A stretch of 64,000 nt of DNA from Clostridiales bacterium (GCA_004551945.1 SFPN01000006.1:1-64000), one strand, 5' to 3'; positions 42,109-50,622 are shown, counted from the first letter of the stretch. The notes: generated by a model not told the origin, from the sequence alone. Numbers and translations: made by a program.

Positions 42109-43110
42109 TTACTCCGCAGTCATTGCATCGACCTCGGTGAAGTACTTGGTTGCACCGGGGTGGAAGGGGATGTCGATGCCGGAAACAGCGGTCTCCAGGC
42201 TCAGCTCAGCTCCCTTGGCATGGCCCTCGGTGATGGCATCCTGGTTGTCGAAGATGCCCTTAACCAGAGCGTAGATCACGTCCTCGGACACGTCGTTGCG
42301 GGCAATGATGGTTGCCATGACAGCCACGGCGGGCACATCCTCGGCCACGCAGGTGTAGGTGTTGGCGGGAATGGTGCCATAGGTGTAGAAGCCGTAGTCA
42401 CCCATCAGAGCGTCTGCATGCTCCTGATCGATGGGCAGAAGGTTGAAGCTGTAAGTAGAAGCCAGCTCGGAGACGGCGGTGGTGGGATAGCCAGCCACCA
42501 CGAAGGCGGCGTCGATGGTTCCGTTCTTCAGGGAGTCTGCGGAGTCTGCGAAGCTCTGGTTCTGCTTGATGATGTCGCTGTCAATGTCGATGCCGTAGGC
42601 AGCCAGGATCTGACGGGCGTTGAACTCCACGCCAGAGCCAGCGTCACCCACGCTGACCTTCTTGCCCTTGAGCTGGTCAATGGAGGTGATGTTCTGGTTG
42701 GCAACGATCTGCACGTACTCGGGATAGCAGGACATGACAGCGGAGTAGTTCTCATAGGGAGTCTTGTCAGCATACATGTCGGTGCCGGAGTAAGCGTAGT
42801 ACATGACGTCGTTCTGGACGATGGCCAGCTGATTTTCGCCGGTCTCCACCAGGTCGATGTTGGCAGCGGAAGCGCCGGTAGACTGAACGGTGATGTTCAG
42901 GGTGTCGGCCAGCTTTTCGTTCAGGACCTGAGCCACCACGCCGGAGAAGCCGTAGTAGGTGCCGGAGGTGCCGCCGGTAGCCATGCTCAGCTTGGTCACG
43001 CCGGTGGTCTCGCCGCCGGTCTCGCTGCCCTCGTCGGTGGTACCGCCGCCGCAGGCTGCCAGGCCCAGGGCCATGACCAGAGCCAGGATCAGTGCAAGAG
43101 TCTTTTTCAT
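42109..43110 (-). CDS. TAXI-family TRAP solute-binding protein (lipoprotein)
   Basis: 333 residues. The signal peptide is lipoprotein type (MKKTLALILALVMALGLAACG), so it sits on the outer face of the membrane. The family signature SMATGGTSGTYYGFSGVVAQVLN opens the binding domain, followed by VGDAGSGVEFNARQIL. It captures the substrate for the fused permease. The ligand is unknown, and the glutamate or organic-acid guess common for this family is not provable here. Start at 43110 with AAGGAGG upstream. It is first in the operon, behind a consensus promoter with a palindrome. Confidence 0.93.
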   Translation of the reverse strand: MKKTLALILALVMALGLAACGGGTTDEGSETGGETTGVTKLSMATGGTSGTYYGFSGVVAQVLNEKLADTLNITVQSTGASAANIDLVETGENQLAIVQNDVMYYAYSGTDMYADKTPYENYSAVMSCYPEYVQIVANQNITSIDQLKGKKVSVGDAGSGVEFNARQILAAYGIDIDSDIIKQNQSFADSADSLKNGTIDAAFVVAGYPTTAVSELASTYSFNLLPIDQEHADALMGDYGFYTYGTIPANTYTCVAEDVPAVAVMATIIARNDVSEDVIYALVKGIFDNQDAITEGHAKGAELSLETAVSGIDIPFHPGATKYFTEVDAMTAE

Positions 43111-43177
43111 CTGGATAATCCTCCTTGTTTTTTGATGTCGCCGAATACAAAACCTGTTTTCAGACTTGACAGTTATC

Positions 43178-43206
43178 ATTATACATAATTTATGTCAGGA
43201 TTGCAA
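43178..43206 (-). promoter_or_regulatory. TAXI-TRAP operon promoter with overlapping palindrome
   Basis: TTGCAA, a 17-base spacer and a perfect TATAAT. ACATAATTTATGT (43183-43195), a perfect 6-1-6 inverted repeat, lies between the boxes and touches the -10, as a repressor operator would. The 145 bases from 43207 to 43351 hold nothing else recognisable. Confidence 0.7.
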
Positions 43207-43351
43207 GGCGCATCTTCTTACATTTCCCCTATATTCCATAGAAATTATCCCGGCACCCTTTGGCTATTCTGATACCTCCTGCCATATTACGAATGATTTC
43301 TTGCAAATTTGCCTATTTTCCACCTTTTAGCAAAATGGATGGGGTGAATAA

Positions 43352-44638
43352 TTATATCGGCTCCTCCCGTCGGATGGCCACCTCCTGGCTCAAAAGGGCC
43401 CAGTTCTGGGGGAAGGTCCGCAGCAGATTCCAGTAGGCCGCGCCCCCCAGGGCCAGGTTCTCCGCCAGGCGGAACTTGGCCTGGATGCTCCGGGCGTCCT
43501 CAAACCAGACGATGTGCTCCTGCCCCTCCAGCAGGTAGGTAAAAAACGGGGACTGGGCGGTCTCGTCGTACTGGATGGCCGCGCCCATCTGGGCGGCCAG
43601 CAGCACCGCCTCCTGGTTTCCCAGGGTGGTGGCCCGGCGGGCCGGGTCATAGGGCAAAATCCAGTCATAGCCATAATTGGGAACCCCCATCTGAATCTTA
43701 TAGGCCGGGATCTCGCTGACCCCGTACCGGAGGACCTGCTCCACCTGGGGCAGCGGGGCCACCGCCATGGGCGGGCCGTAGGCATAGCCCCATTCGTAGG
43801 TCATGAGGAGCACCCAGTCGGCAATGTCCCCGATGATGGGATAGTTGTGGGCCTCATACAGCAGCCCCGGCTGCCGGGCAAAGGTCTTGGGGGCCAGGTC
43901 GGCCTGAAGGAACATCCCCCGGGCGTGAAGCCGGTCCCGGGCGTTGCCCAGAAAGGCAAAGTAGGCGTCCGCGTCCTCCGGCTGGATGTACTCAAAGTCC
44001 GACTCCAGCCCCCGGTACCCCTTCTCCTCCATCACCCCGATCAGCCGGTCCAGAACCTGGTTTTGCAAAGCCTGGTCCTGAAAGAGCCGGGACGCCCGCT
44101 CGGTGGAAAAATTCCCGCTGTCGTCAATGGAGGTGAGCACCAGCACCGGAACGGCTCCAAACAGGCGGGCTTCCCCCAGCAGTTCCTCGTCCTGGGGAGG
44201 CACCAGGGTGCCGTCCTCCCGGAAGCCGTAGGAGAAAATCGCCAGTCGGGTGAGAAAGGGCATGGCCTGGCGCAGGACGCTCTGGCGGATGTGGGGATAG
44301 GCGTAGCCGCCGACTATGAAGGGGCCCAGGTTGGGCGCCTCCCCTTTTAAGCGGACGGTGAGCAGCTGACCGGGCTGGATGGGCTGGCCCTGGGCCAGCA
44401 CGGGGTTATACTGGAGCAGGGTGAGTACATCCACCCCCACTGTTCCGGCGATTTGGAACAGGTCATCACCGGGCTGAACCTCGTAGGTCTCCGCCGGGAT
44501 CAGGATCACCAGGGCCTGCCCCGGCACCAGGGGCTGCTGGGTGAGCAGGCCGTTGTCGCTGCGCAGCCGGGCCACGGACACCCCAAATTCCTGGGCGATC
44601 CCGGCCAGGGTGTCTCCTTGCTGTACCACATAAATCAT
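43352..44638 (-). CDS. LysM and GH18 spore-cortex hydrolase (SleL/YaaH-like)
   Basis: 428 residues. Two N-terminal LysM repeats (MIYVVQQGDTLAGIAQEFGV and YEVQPGDDLFQIAGTVGV) bind peptidoglycan or chitin-like glycan. A GH18 barrel follows, with its acidic motif in GLESDFEYI (catalytic Glu at the end), and MTYEWGYAYGPPMAVAPL. This layout is that of SleL/YaaH N-acetylglucosaminidases, which sit in the spore coat and digest cortex during germination. There is no signal peptide, as usual for coat proteins. AAGGAGGGATGCCAT precedes the ATG, and a CATANNNTA box lies upstream. Confidence 0.9.
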   Translation of the reverse strand: MIYVVQQGDTLAGIAQEFGVSVARLRSDNGLLTQQPLVPGQALVILIPAETYEVQPGDDLFQIAGTVGVDVLTLLQYNPVLAQGQPIQPGQLLTVRLKGEAPNLGPFIVGGYAYPHIRQSVLRQAMPFLTRLAIFSYGFREDGTLVPPQDEELLGEARLFGAVPVLVLTSIDDSGNFSTERASRLFQDQALQNQVLDRLIGVMEEKGYRGLESDFEYIQPEDADAYFAFLGNARDRLHARGMFLQADLAPKTFARQPGLLYEAHNYPIIGDIADWVLLMTYEWGYAYGPPMAVAPLPQVEQVLRYGVSEIPAYKIQMGVPNYGYDWILPYDPARRATTLGNQEAVLLAAQMGAAIQYDETAQSPFFTYLLEGQEHIVWFEDARSIQAKFRLAENLALGGAAYWNLLRTFPQNWALLSQEVAIRREEPI

Positions 44639-44666
44639 ATGGCATCCCTCCTTATTCTTCTCCTGC

Positions 44667-44675
44667 TACCATATG
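44667..44675 (-). promoter_or_regulatory. Sporulation-type -10 box for the SleL-like gene
   Basis: CATATGGTA on the minus strand fits CATANNNTA (sigma-K/sigma-E -10). It lies about 30 bases before the ATG. No clear -35 was found. Confidence 0.4.
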
Positions 44676-44723
44676 CGGGAGAAGGGCGGGAAACCCCAGC
44701 GGAGACCGGTGGTTTAGCAAAGA

Positions 44724-44751
44724 ACCTGTCGAGGGCCGCCGGCATATGCTA
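44724..44751 (+). promoter_or_regulatory. Possible sigma-K promoter for the small gene at 44768
   Basis: AC, then 17 bases, then CATATGCTA (CATANNNTA), as in the Bacillus sigma-K consensus. It is divergent from the SleL-like gene. The -10 box is only 16 bases from the start codon, so transcription would begin very near the ribosome-binding site. Confidence 0.45.
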
Positions 44752-44767
44752 GGTTGAGGTGATGACC

Positions 44768-45016
44768 ATGGACCCCTGCCAGCAAAACACTCTCATCACC
44801 CTTCTGTCCAATGCCATCTCCGCCCGCCTGACCACAGACGAACTGGCTCAGGCCGCCTCCCTTCTCACCCAGCTGGGCACCACGTTGGGCTTTCTGGCCA
44901 CCCAGCGGGCCTTCTGCGAGGAGCAGGCAAAAAAGGGCCAAGCCCCGCCCCTGGAGCTCACCGGCGAGGAGCTTCCGGACGCGGACGCCCAGATCTTGGA
45001 GGAAAGCCCACCATAA
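44768..45016 (+). CDS. Small helical protein of unknown function (82 aa)
   Basis: Starts MDPCQQNTLITLLSNAIS. A central amphipathic region (LTTDELAQAASLLTQLGTTLGFLATQRAFCEEQ) and a proline-rich acidic tail. It resembles small Oscillospiraceae proteins of the DUF6774 kind, judged from memory. I use the ATG at 44768, six bases after GAGGTGA; an ATG at 44762 lies inside that site. It is divergent from the SleL-like gene and has a sporulation-type promoter box, so it may be a spore protein. Confidence 0.65.
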   Translation: MDPCQQNTLITLLSNAISARLTTDELAQAASLLTQLGTTLGFLATQRAFCEEQAKKGQAPPLELTGEELPDADAQILEESPP

Positions 45017-45021
45017 ACAGC

Positions 45022-45060
45022 AAAAACAGGGCGACCGCGGAACACTCTCCGCAGCCGCCC
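45022..45060 (-). terminator. Intrinsic terminator of the secB-like/ligase operon
   Basis: On the minus strand GGGCGGCTGCGGA pairs with TCCGCGGTCGCCC (two mismatches) and is followed by TGTTTTTGC. Confidence 0.75.
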
Positions 45061-45070
45061 TGCCAGTTGG

Positions 45071-46684
45071 TCAGGTTAAATGGCTCTCCTGCTCCAGGGT
45101 CCGGTAGTCCAGCTTGCCCCGCTGGGTCAGGGGCAGGGCAGGGCGGAAGAAATAGGCCGCCGGGAACAGATAGGTGTTCAGTTCTCGTTTGCACAGCGCC
45201 CGGAGGACAGGCTCCGCCTCCTCCGGGGTGGTCTCCCCGCTCAGCACCACATGGGCCACCGGCAGGGTCTCTCCCCCGGGACTCTGGCAGGCCACCACGG
45301 CGCAGGCCTCCACCAGGGGGCTTTGGAGCAGGCAGTTTTCAATCACTGAGGGGAAGATTTTAAATCCGTTCCGGGAGATCATCCGCTTGATCCGCCCGGT
45401 GACCACCACGCTGCCGTCGGACTCCACATACCCCAGGTCCTTGGTCCAGATCCACAACTGGCCCTCCGGGCCGGGGCGGAGCACCTGGCCGTCGGCCTCG
45501 GGATGGCCGTAGTAGCCGTTCATGACGGTGCCGCTGCGGATGAGCAGCTCCCCCTGCTCCCCCGGGGGCAGTTCTTTGCCGGTGTCCGGGTCCGCCGCCA
45601 CGATCCGGCAGCCGGGCACAGGATGGCCCACTGTGCCTTCCCTTCTCCAGGGGCCGTAGCTCACACAGATGATCCCGCAGACCTCGGACATGCCGTACTC
45701 CTGCACCAGAGGGGCAGGGCAGCCCCGCTGGGCCAGAAAGCGGTTGATCCGCTTCTCCATCTCCAGGGACATGGCGTCTCCCCCGCAGCGGGGATTTTTC
45801 AAAAAGGACAGATCGGCCTCCTGGACGGCGGGGCTTTTCAGCAGGAGCTGCCAATAGGAGGTAGTGCCGCTGACCTGTTCCGGCCGGTAGCGCATCAGCA
45901 GCTCTCCCAGCTGGTCTGGCCGGAAGAGGGGCGCCAGGATCACCGCCATGCCCAGGCACAGGGGCACATGGATGCACTGGCACAGGCCGAAGGCGGCGAA
46001 GGGGGGCAGCAGGGTCAGGTTGGCCCCCCCGGGGCCGTACTCGGTCTCTGCCTGGGTGTACTGCTCCAGGGAGACCCGGAAGGCCCGCCGGGAGAGCATG
46101 ACCCCTTTGGCCGGGCCGGTGGTGCCCCCGGTGTAGACAATGGCCGCCGGCTCCTCCCACCGGAGCCAGTCCGGTTCTGCGCCGTCCGGGTCCTGCAAAA
46201 ACTCCTCCCAGGACAGGCAGCCGGGACCCCGGTGGTCCTCCCAGCTGCCCACCCGGAGCTTCTGCCCCAGCTTTTCGGGCACATAGGGACCCAGGGGCAG
46301 GCAGACGAAGTGCTTCGCCGGGGCCTGTCCCCGGTTTTGATAGACTTTGGCAAAGGCCACCTCCAGGGCCAGCACCACCCGGCTGTCCGCCTGGGTGAGG
46401 TAACCCTCCACCTCTTTGGGGCTGAGCTTCATGTCTACCCAGTTGGCCACGGCGCCGATCCGGTCCACGGCGTAAAAGGCGGCAATGGTCTCCGGGGTGT
46501 TCATGGAGAGGATGGTTACCAGCTCCCCGGCCCGGACGCCCAGGGCACGCAGGCCCGCCTCCGCCCGAAGGATCTGGTCAAAAAACTGCCGGAAGGACCA
46601 GGTGTGGTCCCCGCAGAGCAGGGCGGGCTGGTCCTGGATGGCTTCCTTTCCCTGCCACAGGTCCGCAAAAATGGGATGGGTCAT
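45071..46684 (-). CDS. AMP-forming acyl-CoA ligase (ANL superfamily)
   Basis: 537 residues. The adenylation motifs are IVYTGGTTGPAKGVMLSRRA (P-loop), EYGMSEVCG, the LGYVESDGSVVVTGRIKRMISRNGFKIFP hinge, and the C-terminal catalytic lysine in TQRGKLDYR. It joins a carboxylate to CoA or another acceptor through an acyl-AMP. It is clearly a different enzyme from the ligase at 10692-12326. It follows the SecB-like gene by three bases. The substrate is unknown. Confidence 0.88.
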   Translation of the reverse strand: MTHPIFADLWQGKEAIQDQPALLCGDHTWSFRQFFDQILRAEAGLRALGVRAGELVTILSMNTPETIAAFYAVDRIGAVANWVDMKLSPKEVEGYLTQADSRVVLALEVAFAKVYQNRGQAPAKHFVCLPLGPYVPEKLGQKLRVGSWEDHRGPGCLSWEEFLQDPDGAEPDWLRWEEPAAIVYTGGTTGPAKGVMLSRRAFRVSLEQYTQAETEYGPGGANLTLLPPFAAFGLCQCIHVPLCLGMAVILAPLFRPDQLGELLMRYRPEQVSGTTSYWQLLLKSPAVQEADLSFLKNPRCGGDAMSLEMEKRINRFLAQRGCPAPLVQEYGMSEVCGIICVSYGPWRREGTVGHPVPGCRIVAADPDTGKELPPGEQGELLIRSGTVMNGYYGHPEADGQVLRPGPEGQLWIWTKDLGYVESDGSVVVTGRIKRMISRNGFKIFPSVIENCLLQSPLVEACAVVACQSPGGETLPVAHVVLSGETTPEEAEPVLRALCKRELNTYLFPAAYFFRPALPLTQRGKLDYRTLEQESHLT

Positions 46685-46687
46685 TTT

Positions 46688-47143
46688 TTACAGCAGGGTG
46701 AGCTTGGGGCCGCCGTCCGGGTTCCGGTCGGAGCCGCCGGGGCCGCCGGCCTTGTTCACCGCAATGCTGTTGGGGTCGATGGTCACCTTCCGCAGCATCA
46801 GGCCGGGGATGCCGGAGGCGGCGGCCAAGCTGCTGCACTGAGCCTGCATGAAGGGGAAGAGCTGATCGTAAACCTCCCCGTGGATCTGGCGCTTGACCTC
46901 GTCGGCGGTGGCGCCGGTGCAGCTGAAAATGCCCACCAGCTCCACGGTCAGGGTGAACTTGCCCCCGGCAAATTCCTTGTCCCGCAGGGTCTGCTGGAGC
47001 TTGCCCACGCAGCGGGTACCGTCGGGGGCGAAGCTGACGTTCAGGGAAAAGGAGCTGTCCAGCTGGATCTGGCCGGACTTTTCCAGTTTATTGCTCAGGT
47101 GAAGTTCCTGTACTTTCTGGGTCAGTAAGGATGCGTTTGCCAT
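46688..47143 (-). CDS. SecB-like chaperone domain protein
   Basis: 151 residues with the SecB fold pattern: beta strands (LEKSGQIQLDSSFSLNVSF, KFTLTVELVGIFSC), then VYDQLFPFMQAQCSSLAAASGIPGLMLRKVTID, matching the LFPY...GxPPLxL region of SecB, and a glycine/asparagine-rich tail. SecB holds exported proteins unfolded; Firmicutes mostly lack true SecB and instead have such relatives of uncertain job. It is the first gene of a pair with the acyl ligase. Start at 47143 with GGAAGGAAAC upstream. Confidence 0.75.
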   Translation of the reverse strand: MANASLLTQKVQELHLSNKLEKSGQIQLDSSFSLNVSFAPDGTRCVGKLQQTLRDKEFAGGKFTLTVELVGIFSCTGATADEVKRQIHGEVYDQLFPFMQAQCSSLAAASGIPGLMLRKVTIDPNSIAVNKAGGPGGSDRNPDGGPKLTLL

Positions 47144-47178
47144 GAGAAGTTTCCTTCCTTTCTGGGATAGTATGTTTT

Positions 47179-47447
47179 TATTATAATACGTACTGAACAA
47201 AGCCGCAAGACTTGAAAGCCTTGGCTTTCAAAGTCCGTTGGCTTTGTTCATGTGCAAGGTTTTTGGACTAAAATGTCCAAAAACCTTGCACCTTTCACTG
47301 GAGCGCCGCAGCGCTCCAGTGAAAATACGTATTGTAACAATGGCTGAATTCCATAAAAACGGCTCAAAAGAGCCGTTTTTATGGAATTGCGCGGCTGCCG
47401 CCGCGCGAATAAATCGCAAAGCGATTTATTCAGCAGACATTATTATA
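47179..47447 (-). repeat. Multi-hairpin TIR element, full copy B (269 bp)
   Basis: Same architecture as 16675-16942, inverted. It has end TATTATAATACGTACTGAAC, stems GAACAAAGCC/GGCTTTGTTC, TGCAAGGTTTTTGGAC, TTCACTGGAGCGC, the 19-bp AATTCCATAAAAACGGCTC stem, GCGCGG/CCGCGC, GAATAAATCGC/GCGATTTATTC, and end TATAATAATGTCTGCTGAA. Between the copies the stem arms differ but the changes keep pairing, which points to selection on structure. It occupies most of the 404-base gap between the SecB-like gene and spoVAD; nothing else is seen there. Confidence 0.88.
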
Positions 47448-47547
47448 TAACACAGGGAAAAGGAAAGTCCAGAGGTTTCTGCCCTGGTATAATCCCTGCC
47501 CAAGGGGCGCACACTAGAAAAGCAATCCAAACAAGGGAGAGAATGCT

Positions 47548-48579
47548 GTGGACACGAAAAAAATCGGGCGGCAGACCGTCCGCTTCTCCTCGCCTCCCTC
47601 CATCGCCGGCTACGGCAGCGCCGTGGGACAGATGGAGCGGGAGGGCCCTCTGGGCCAGTACTTTGACTTTGCCGGCCAGGACGACACCTTTGGGGAAAAG
47701 AGCTGGGAAAAGGCGGAGACCGCTTTGCAGAAAAAGGCCCTGAACTTCGCCCTGGAGAAGGCGGGACTTCAGGCAGACCAGCTGGACTATATCTTCGCCG
47801 GGGACCTGCTGAACCAGTGCATTGCCACCTCCTACTCGGTGCGGACCCAGAACGTGCCCTTCTTCGGCCTGTACGGGGCCTGCTCGACCATGGCGGAGAG
47901 CCTGTCCCTGTCAGCCATGCTGCTGGACGGGGGCTTTGGCCAAACCATTGCCGCCCTGACCTCCTCCCACTTCTGCTCGGCGGAGCGGCAGTATCGCAAC
48001 CCGTTGGAATACGGCGGGCAGAAGCCCCCCACCGCTCAGTGGACCGCCACCGGCTCCGCCGCCGTGATCCTCACCCAGTCCGGCAAAGGGCCTTTCCTGA
48101 CCCATGTGACCACCGGCAAGGTCACCGACAAGGGCATCACCGACGCCAACAACATGGGGGCCGCCATGGCGCCCGCCGCCTACAGCACCCTCCAGGCCCA
48201 CTTTCAGGACACCGGACGGGAGCCTGGCTTCTACGACCTCATCGTCACCGGCGACCTGGGCAGCCTGGGCAAGGAGATCGTCACCGACTTCTTCCGGCGG
48301 GACGGGATAGACCTGACCAAAAACTACGACGACTGCGGCTGCCTGCTCTTTGACCCCAAGACCCAGGACGTTCACGCTGGCGGCTCCGGCTGCGGGTGCA
48401 GCGCCGTGGTGCTGGCCGGGTACCTGCTGCGGCAGATGGAGGCGGGCAAGCTGAAAAACCTCCTCTTCTGCGGCACAGGGGCCCTTCACTCCCCTACCGC
48501 CACCATGCAGGGGGAGAGCATCCCCGGCATCTGCCACGCCGTGGCCATCACCACCGAACAGAAAGGAGGGGCACAATGA
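47548..48579 (+). CDS. spoVAD: Stage V sporulation protein AD
   Basis: 343 residues with the thiolase-like fold of SpoVAD: DYIFAGDLLNQCIATSYSVR, FGLYGACSTMAESL (the Cys in the thiolase position), HFCSAERQYRNPLEYG and a glycine-rich C-terminal GSGCGCSAVVL. In Bacillus it binds dipicolinic acid and takes part in its uptake into the developing spore through the SpoVA channel. GTG start at 47548 after AAGGGAGAG. It overlaps spoVAE by four bases. spoVAC, normally just upstream, is not there. Confidence 0.94.
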   Translation: MDTKKIGRQTVRFSSPPSIAGYGSAVGQMEREGPLGQYFDFAGQDDTFGEKSWEKAETALQKKALNFALEKAGLQADQLDYIFAGDLLNQCIATSYSVRTQNVPFFGLYGACSTMAESLSLSAMLLDGGFGQTIAALTSSHFCSAERQYRNPLEYGGQKPPTAQWTATGSAAVILTQSGKGPFLTHVTTGKVTDKGITDANNMGAAMAPAAYSTLQAHFQDTGREPGFYDLIVTGDLGSLGKEIVTDFFRRDGIDLTKNYDDCGCLLFDPKTQDVHAGGSGCGCSAVVLAGYLLRQMEAGKLKNLLFCGTGALHSPTATMQGESIPGICHAVAITTEQKGGAQ

Positions 48580-48944
48580 GCAGCCCCGGAACCTACCTGG
48601 CCGCCTTCCTCTGCGGCGGCCTGCTCTGCCTCATCGGGCAGATCCTCATCGACAAAACCAAGCTCACCCCTGCCCGGATTCTCGTGGTCTATGTGGTGGC
48701 AGGTGTCATCTTAGGGGCCACGGGCCTCTACCGTCCCCTGGTGGACGCCTGCGGCGCCGGAGCCACAGTTCCCCTCACCGGTTTTGGCTATACCTTGGCC
48801 AAAGGGGTGGCCACAGGGGTGGCCGAGAGCGGCTTTCTGGGGGCCCTTACCGGGGGCATCTCCGCCGCCGCCGGAGGAATCACCGCGGCGGTGTTCTTCG
48901 GTTCTCTGGTCGCCATGCTCTTTAAGTCCAAACCCAAACGCTGA
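48576..48944 (+). CDS. spoVAE: Stage V sporulation protein AE
   Basis: 122 residues, mostly hydrophobic, with about four membrane helices ([36 protein letters not shown], then two near the C-terminus) and the conserved [12 protein letters not shown] loop. It is a membrane component of the dipicolinate channel. The ATG overlaps the spoVAD stop and has AAAGGAGGGG upstream. Confidence 0.93.
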   Translation: MSSPGTYLAAFLCGGLLCLIGQILIDKTKLTPARILVVYVVAGVILGATGLYRPLVDACGAGATVPLTGFGYTLAKGVATGVAESGFLGALTGGISAAAGGITAAVFFGSLVAMLFKSKPKR

Positions 48945-48950
48945 ACCGCG

Positions 48951-48979
48951 TTGCCTTTTTTCCCGCCGGCTGGTATAAT
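48951..48979 (+). promoter_or_regulatory. Sigma-A type promoter of the uracil-DNA glycosylase gene
   Basis: TTGCCT, a 17-base spacer and a perfect TATAAT, 44 bases before the ATG. Confidence 0.75.
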
Positions 48980-49023
48980 GGCGAAAACGGCCGAATCTGG
49001 CCGGACGTGGGAGGGCGACGAAA

Positions 49024-49602
49024 ATGATGACCTGGGAAGAGCTGGAGAGCCGCTGCATGGCCTGCCAAAACTGCCCCCTGGCTGAGACCCGGACCAACGT
49101 GGTCTTTGGGGTGGGCAGCCGCCAGGCGGATGTGCTGTTCATCGGGGAAGGACCCGGGGAGCAGGAGGACTTGCAGGGGGAGCCCTTTGTGGGACCTGCC
49201 GGAAAGCTTCTGGACGTAATGCTGGAGGTCATCGACCTGGACCGCACCAAGGTCTACATTGCCAACATCGTCAAGTGCCGCCCGCCCCGGAACCGGGACC
49301 CTCTGAACCTGGAGCAGGACGCCTGCATCGGCTACCTCCGGGCCCAGACCGCCCTCATCCGGCCCAAGATCATCGTCTGCCTGGGGCGCATCGCCGCCAT
49401 GCGGATCATTGACAAGGACTTTCGCATTACACGCCAGCACGGCCAGTGGTTTGACCGGGCCGGAGTCTCCATGATGGCCCTGTACCATCCCTCCGCCCTG
49501 CTCCGGGACCCCGCCAAACGGCCGGACACCTTCCTGGATCTGAAGAGCCTTCAGGCCAAAATCCGGGAGGTGTGCCCCGACTCCTTCGTAACCAAACGAT
49601 AA
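49024..49602 (+). CDS. Family 4 uracil-DNA glycosylase (Fe-S)
   Basis: 192 residues. It removes uracil from DNA to start base-excision repair. The active-site motif is [24 protein letters not shown], the second motif is HPSALLR, and cysteines in CMACQNC, CRPP and IVCLGR fit the 4Fe-4S cluster of this family. Two ATGs in a row (49024, 49027) follow GGGAGG. It ends in a terminator hairpin that overlaps the stop codon. Confidence 0.94.
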   Translation: MMTWEELESRCMACQNCPLAETRTNVVFGVGSRQADVLFIGEGPGEQEDLQGEPFVGPAGKLLDVMLEVIDLDRTKVYIANIVKCRPPRNRDPLNLEQDACIGYLRAQTALIRPKIIVCLGRIAAMRIIDKDFRITRQHGQWFDRAGVSMMALYHPSALLRDPAKRPDTFLDLKSLQAKIREVCPDSFVTKR

Positions 49603-49640
49603 AAAATGGCCTTTGGACTTAGGTCCAAAGGCCATTTTTT
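49601..49640. terminator. Bidirectional intrinsic terminator
   Basis: AAAAAATGGCCTTTGGAC with its exact complement around a four-base loop, so each strand has a T-run after the stem. It separates the converging glycosylase and dehydrogenase genes. Confidence 0.93.
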
Positions 49641-49646
49641 ATGCTG

Positions 49647-50603
49647 TTACAGCTTGCACACGTTTTCAGGCTTTCCGGCCAGATAGGCTTCCAGGTTCTG
49701 GAAGACGATCTCTGCCCGGCGGAGCATGCTTTCGTCCGTGGCAAAGGCCACGTGGGGAGTGAGCACCGTGTTCTTGGCGTGGAGCAAGGGGTAATCCGCG
49801 GGGATGGGCGGCTCCATGTCGAACACGTCGATGCCGGCGGCGGCGATCTTCCCCTGGTTCAGGGCATCCGCCAGAGCGGCGTTGTCCACGATGGCCCCCC
49901 GGGCCACGTTCAGCAGGATGGCGGTGGGCTTCATCTTAGCGATCAGGTCCTTGGAAATAAGGCCCTTGGTCTCCGCGTTGTTGGGGGTGTGGACGGAGAC
50001 GATGTCGCTGGTCTCCATGAGGGTTTCCAGGGAGACGTACTCCACGCCCATGGCCTGCACCTCGGGGCGGACCGTGCGGGAGTAAGCAATGACCTTGGCC
50101 CCAAAGGCCTGGAACAGCCGGGCAGTCATGGTGCCGATGGCTCCGGTGCCCACGATGCCCACGGTCTTGCCGCCGATCTCCCGGCCCCGGAGGCCGGCGC
50201 TGGTGCCCCCGGCCCGGACCGCCTGGTCACAGGCGGGCAAAAAACGCAGGCAGGCAACCGCCAGGCCGATGGCCAGCTCCGCCACGCACTGGGTGGAGTA
50301 CCCGGCGGCGTTGCAGACCATGACCCCCTTCTCCTTGCAGGCACTCAGGCCCACGTGGTCGATGCCGGTGAAGGCCACGTCCAGCAGCTTCAGGTTGGGG
50401 GCCGCCTCCACCACAGAGGCAGGATAGGGGGTGTTGGCGATGATGGCAATGTCGCTGTCCCCGGTGCGGGCGGTGAGTTCTGCCGGGTCAGCGGTCTTGG
50501 TGTCGTAAGAAACAAAGGTGTGGCCCATGGCCTCCAGCTTGGCCTGGTACTGGGCCATAACCTCAGCAGGAATGCCCAGGGGCTCCAACAGAGTGATTTT
50601 CAT
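49647..50603 (-). CDS. D-isomer specific 2-hydroxyacid dehydrogenase
   Basis: 318 residues. The NAD-binding motif is GIVGTGAIGTMTARLFQAFG, and the catalytic Arg, Glu and His are in NVARGAIVD, FDMEPP and TPHVAF. It reversibly reduces a 2-oxo acid to a D-2-hydroxy acid, or acts on a phosphoglycerate-like substrate; the exact substrate is not determinable. It follows ybaB by 19 bases, the last of a dnaX-ybaB run, in the place recR often occupies. Confidence 0.9.
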   Translation of the reverse strand: MKITLLEPLGIPAEVMAQYQAKLEAMGHTFVSYDTKTADPAELTARTGDSDIAIIANTPYPASVVEAAPNLKLLDVAFTGIDHVGLSACKEKGVMVCNAAGYSTQCVAELAIGLAVACLRFLPACDQAVRAGGTSAGLRGREIGGKTVGIVGTGAIGTMTARLFQAFGAKVIAYSRTVRPEVQAMGVEYVSLETLMETSDIVSVHTPNNAETKGLISKDLIAKMKPTAILLNVARGAIVDNAALADALNQGKIAAAGIDVFDMEPPIPADYPLLHAKNTVLTPHVAFATDESMLRRAEIVFQNLEAYLAGKPENVCKL

Positions 50604-50622
50604 CGTAGTACCTCTCCTTTTT

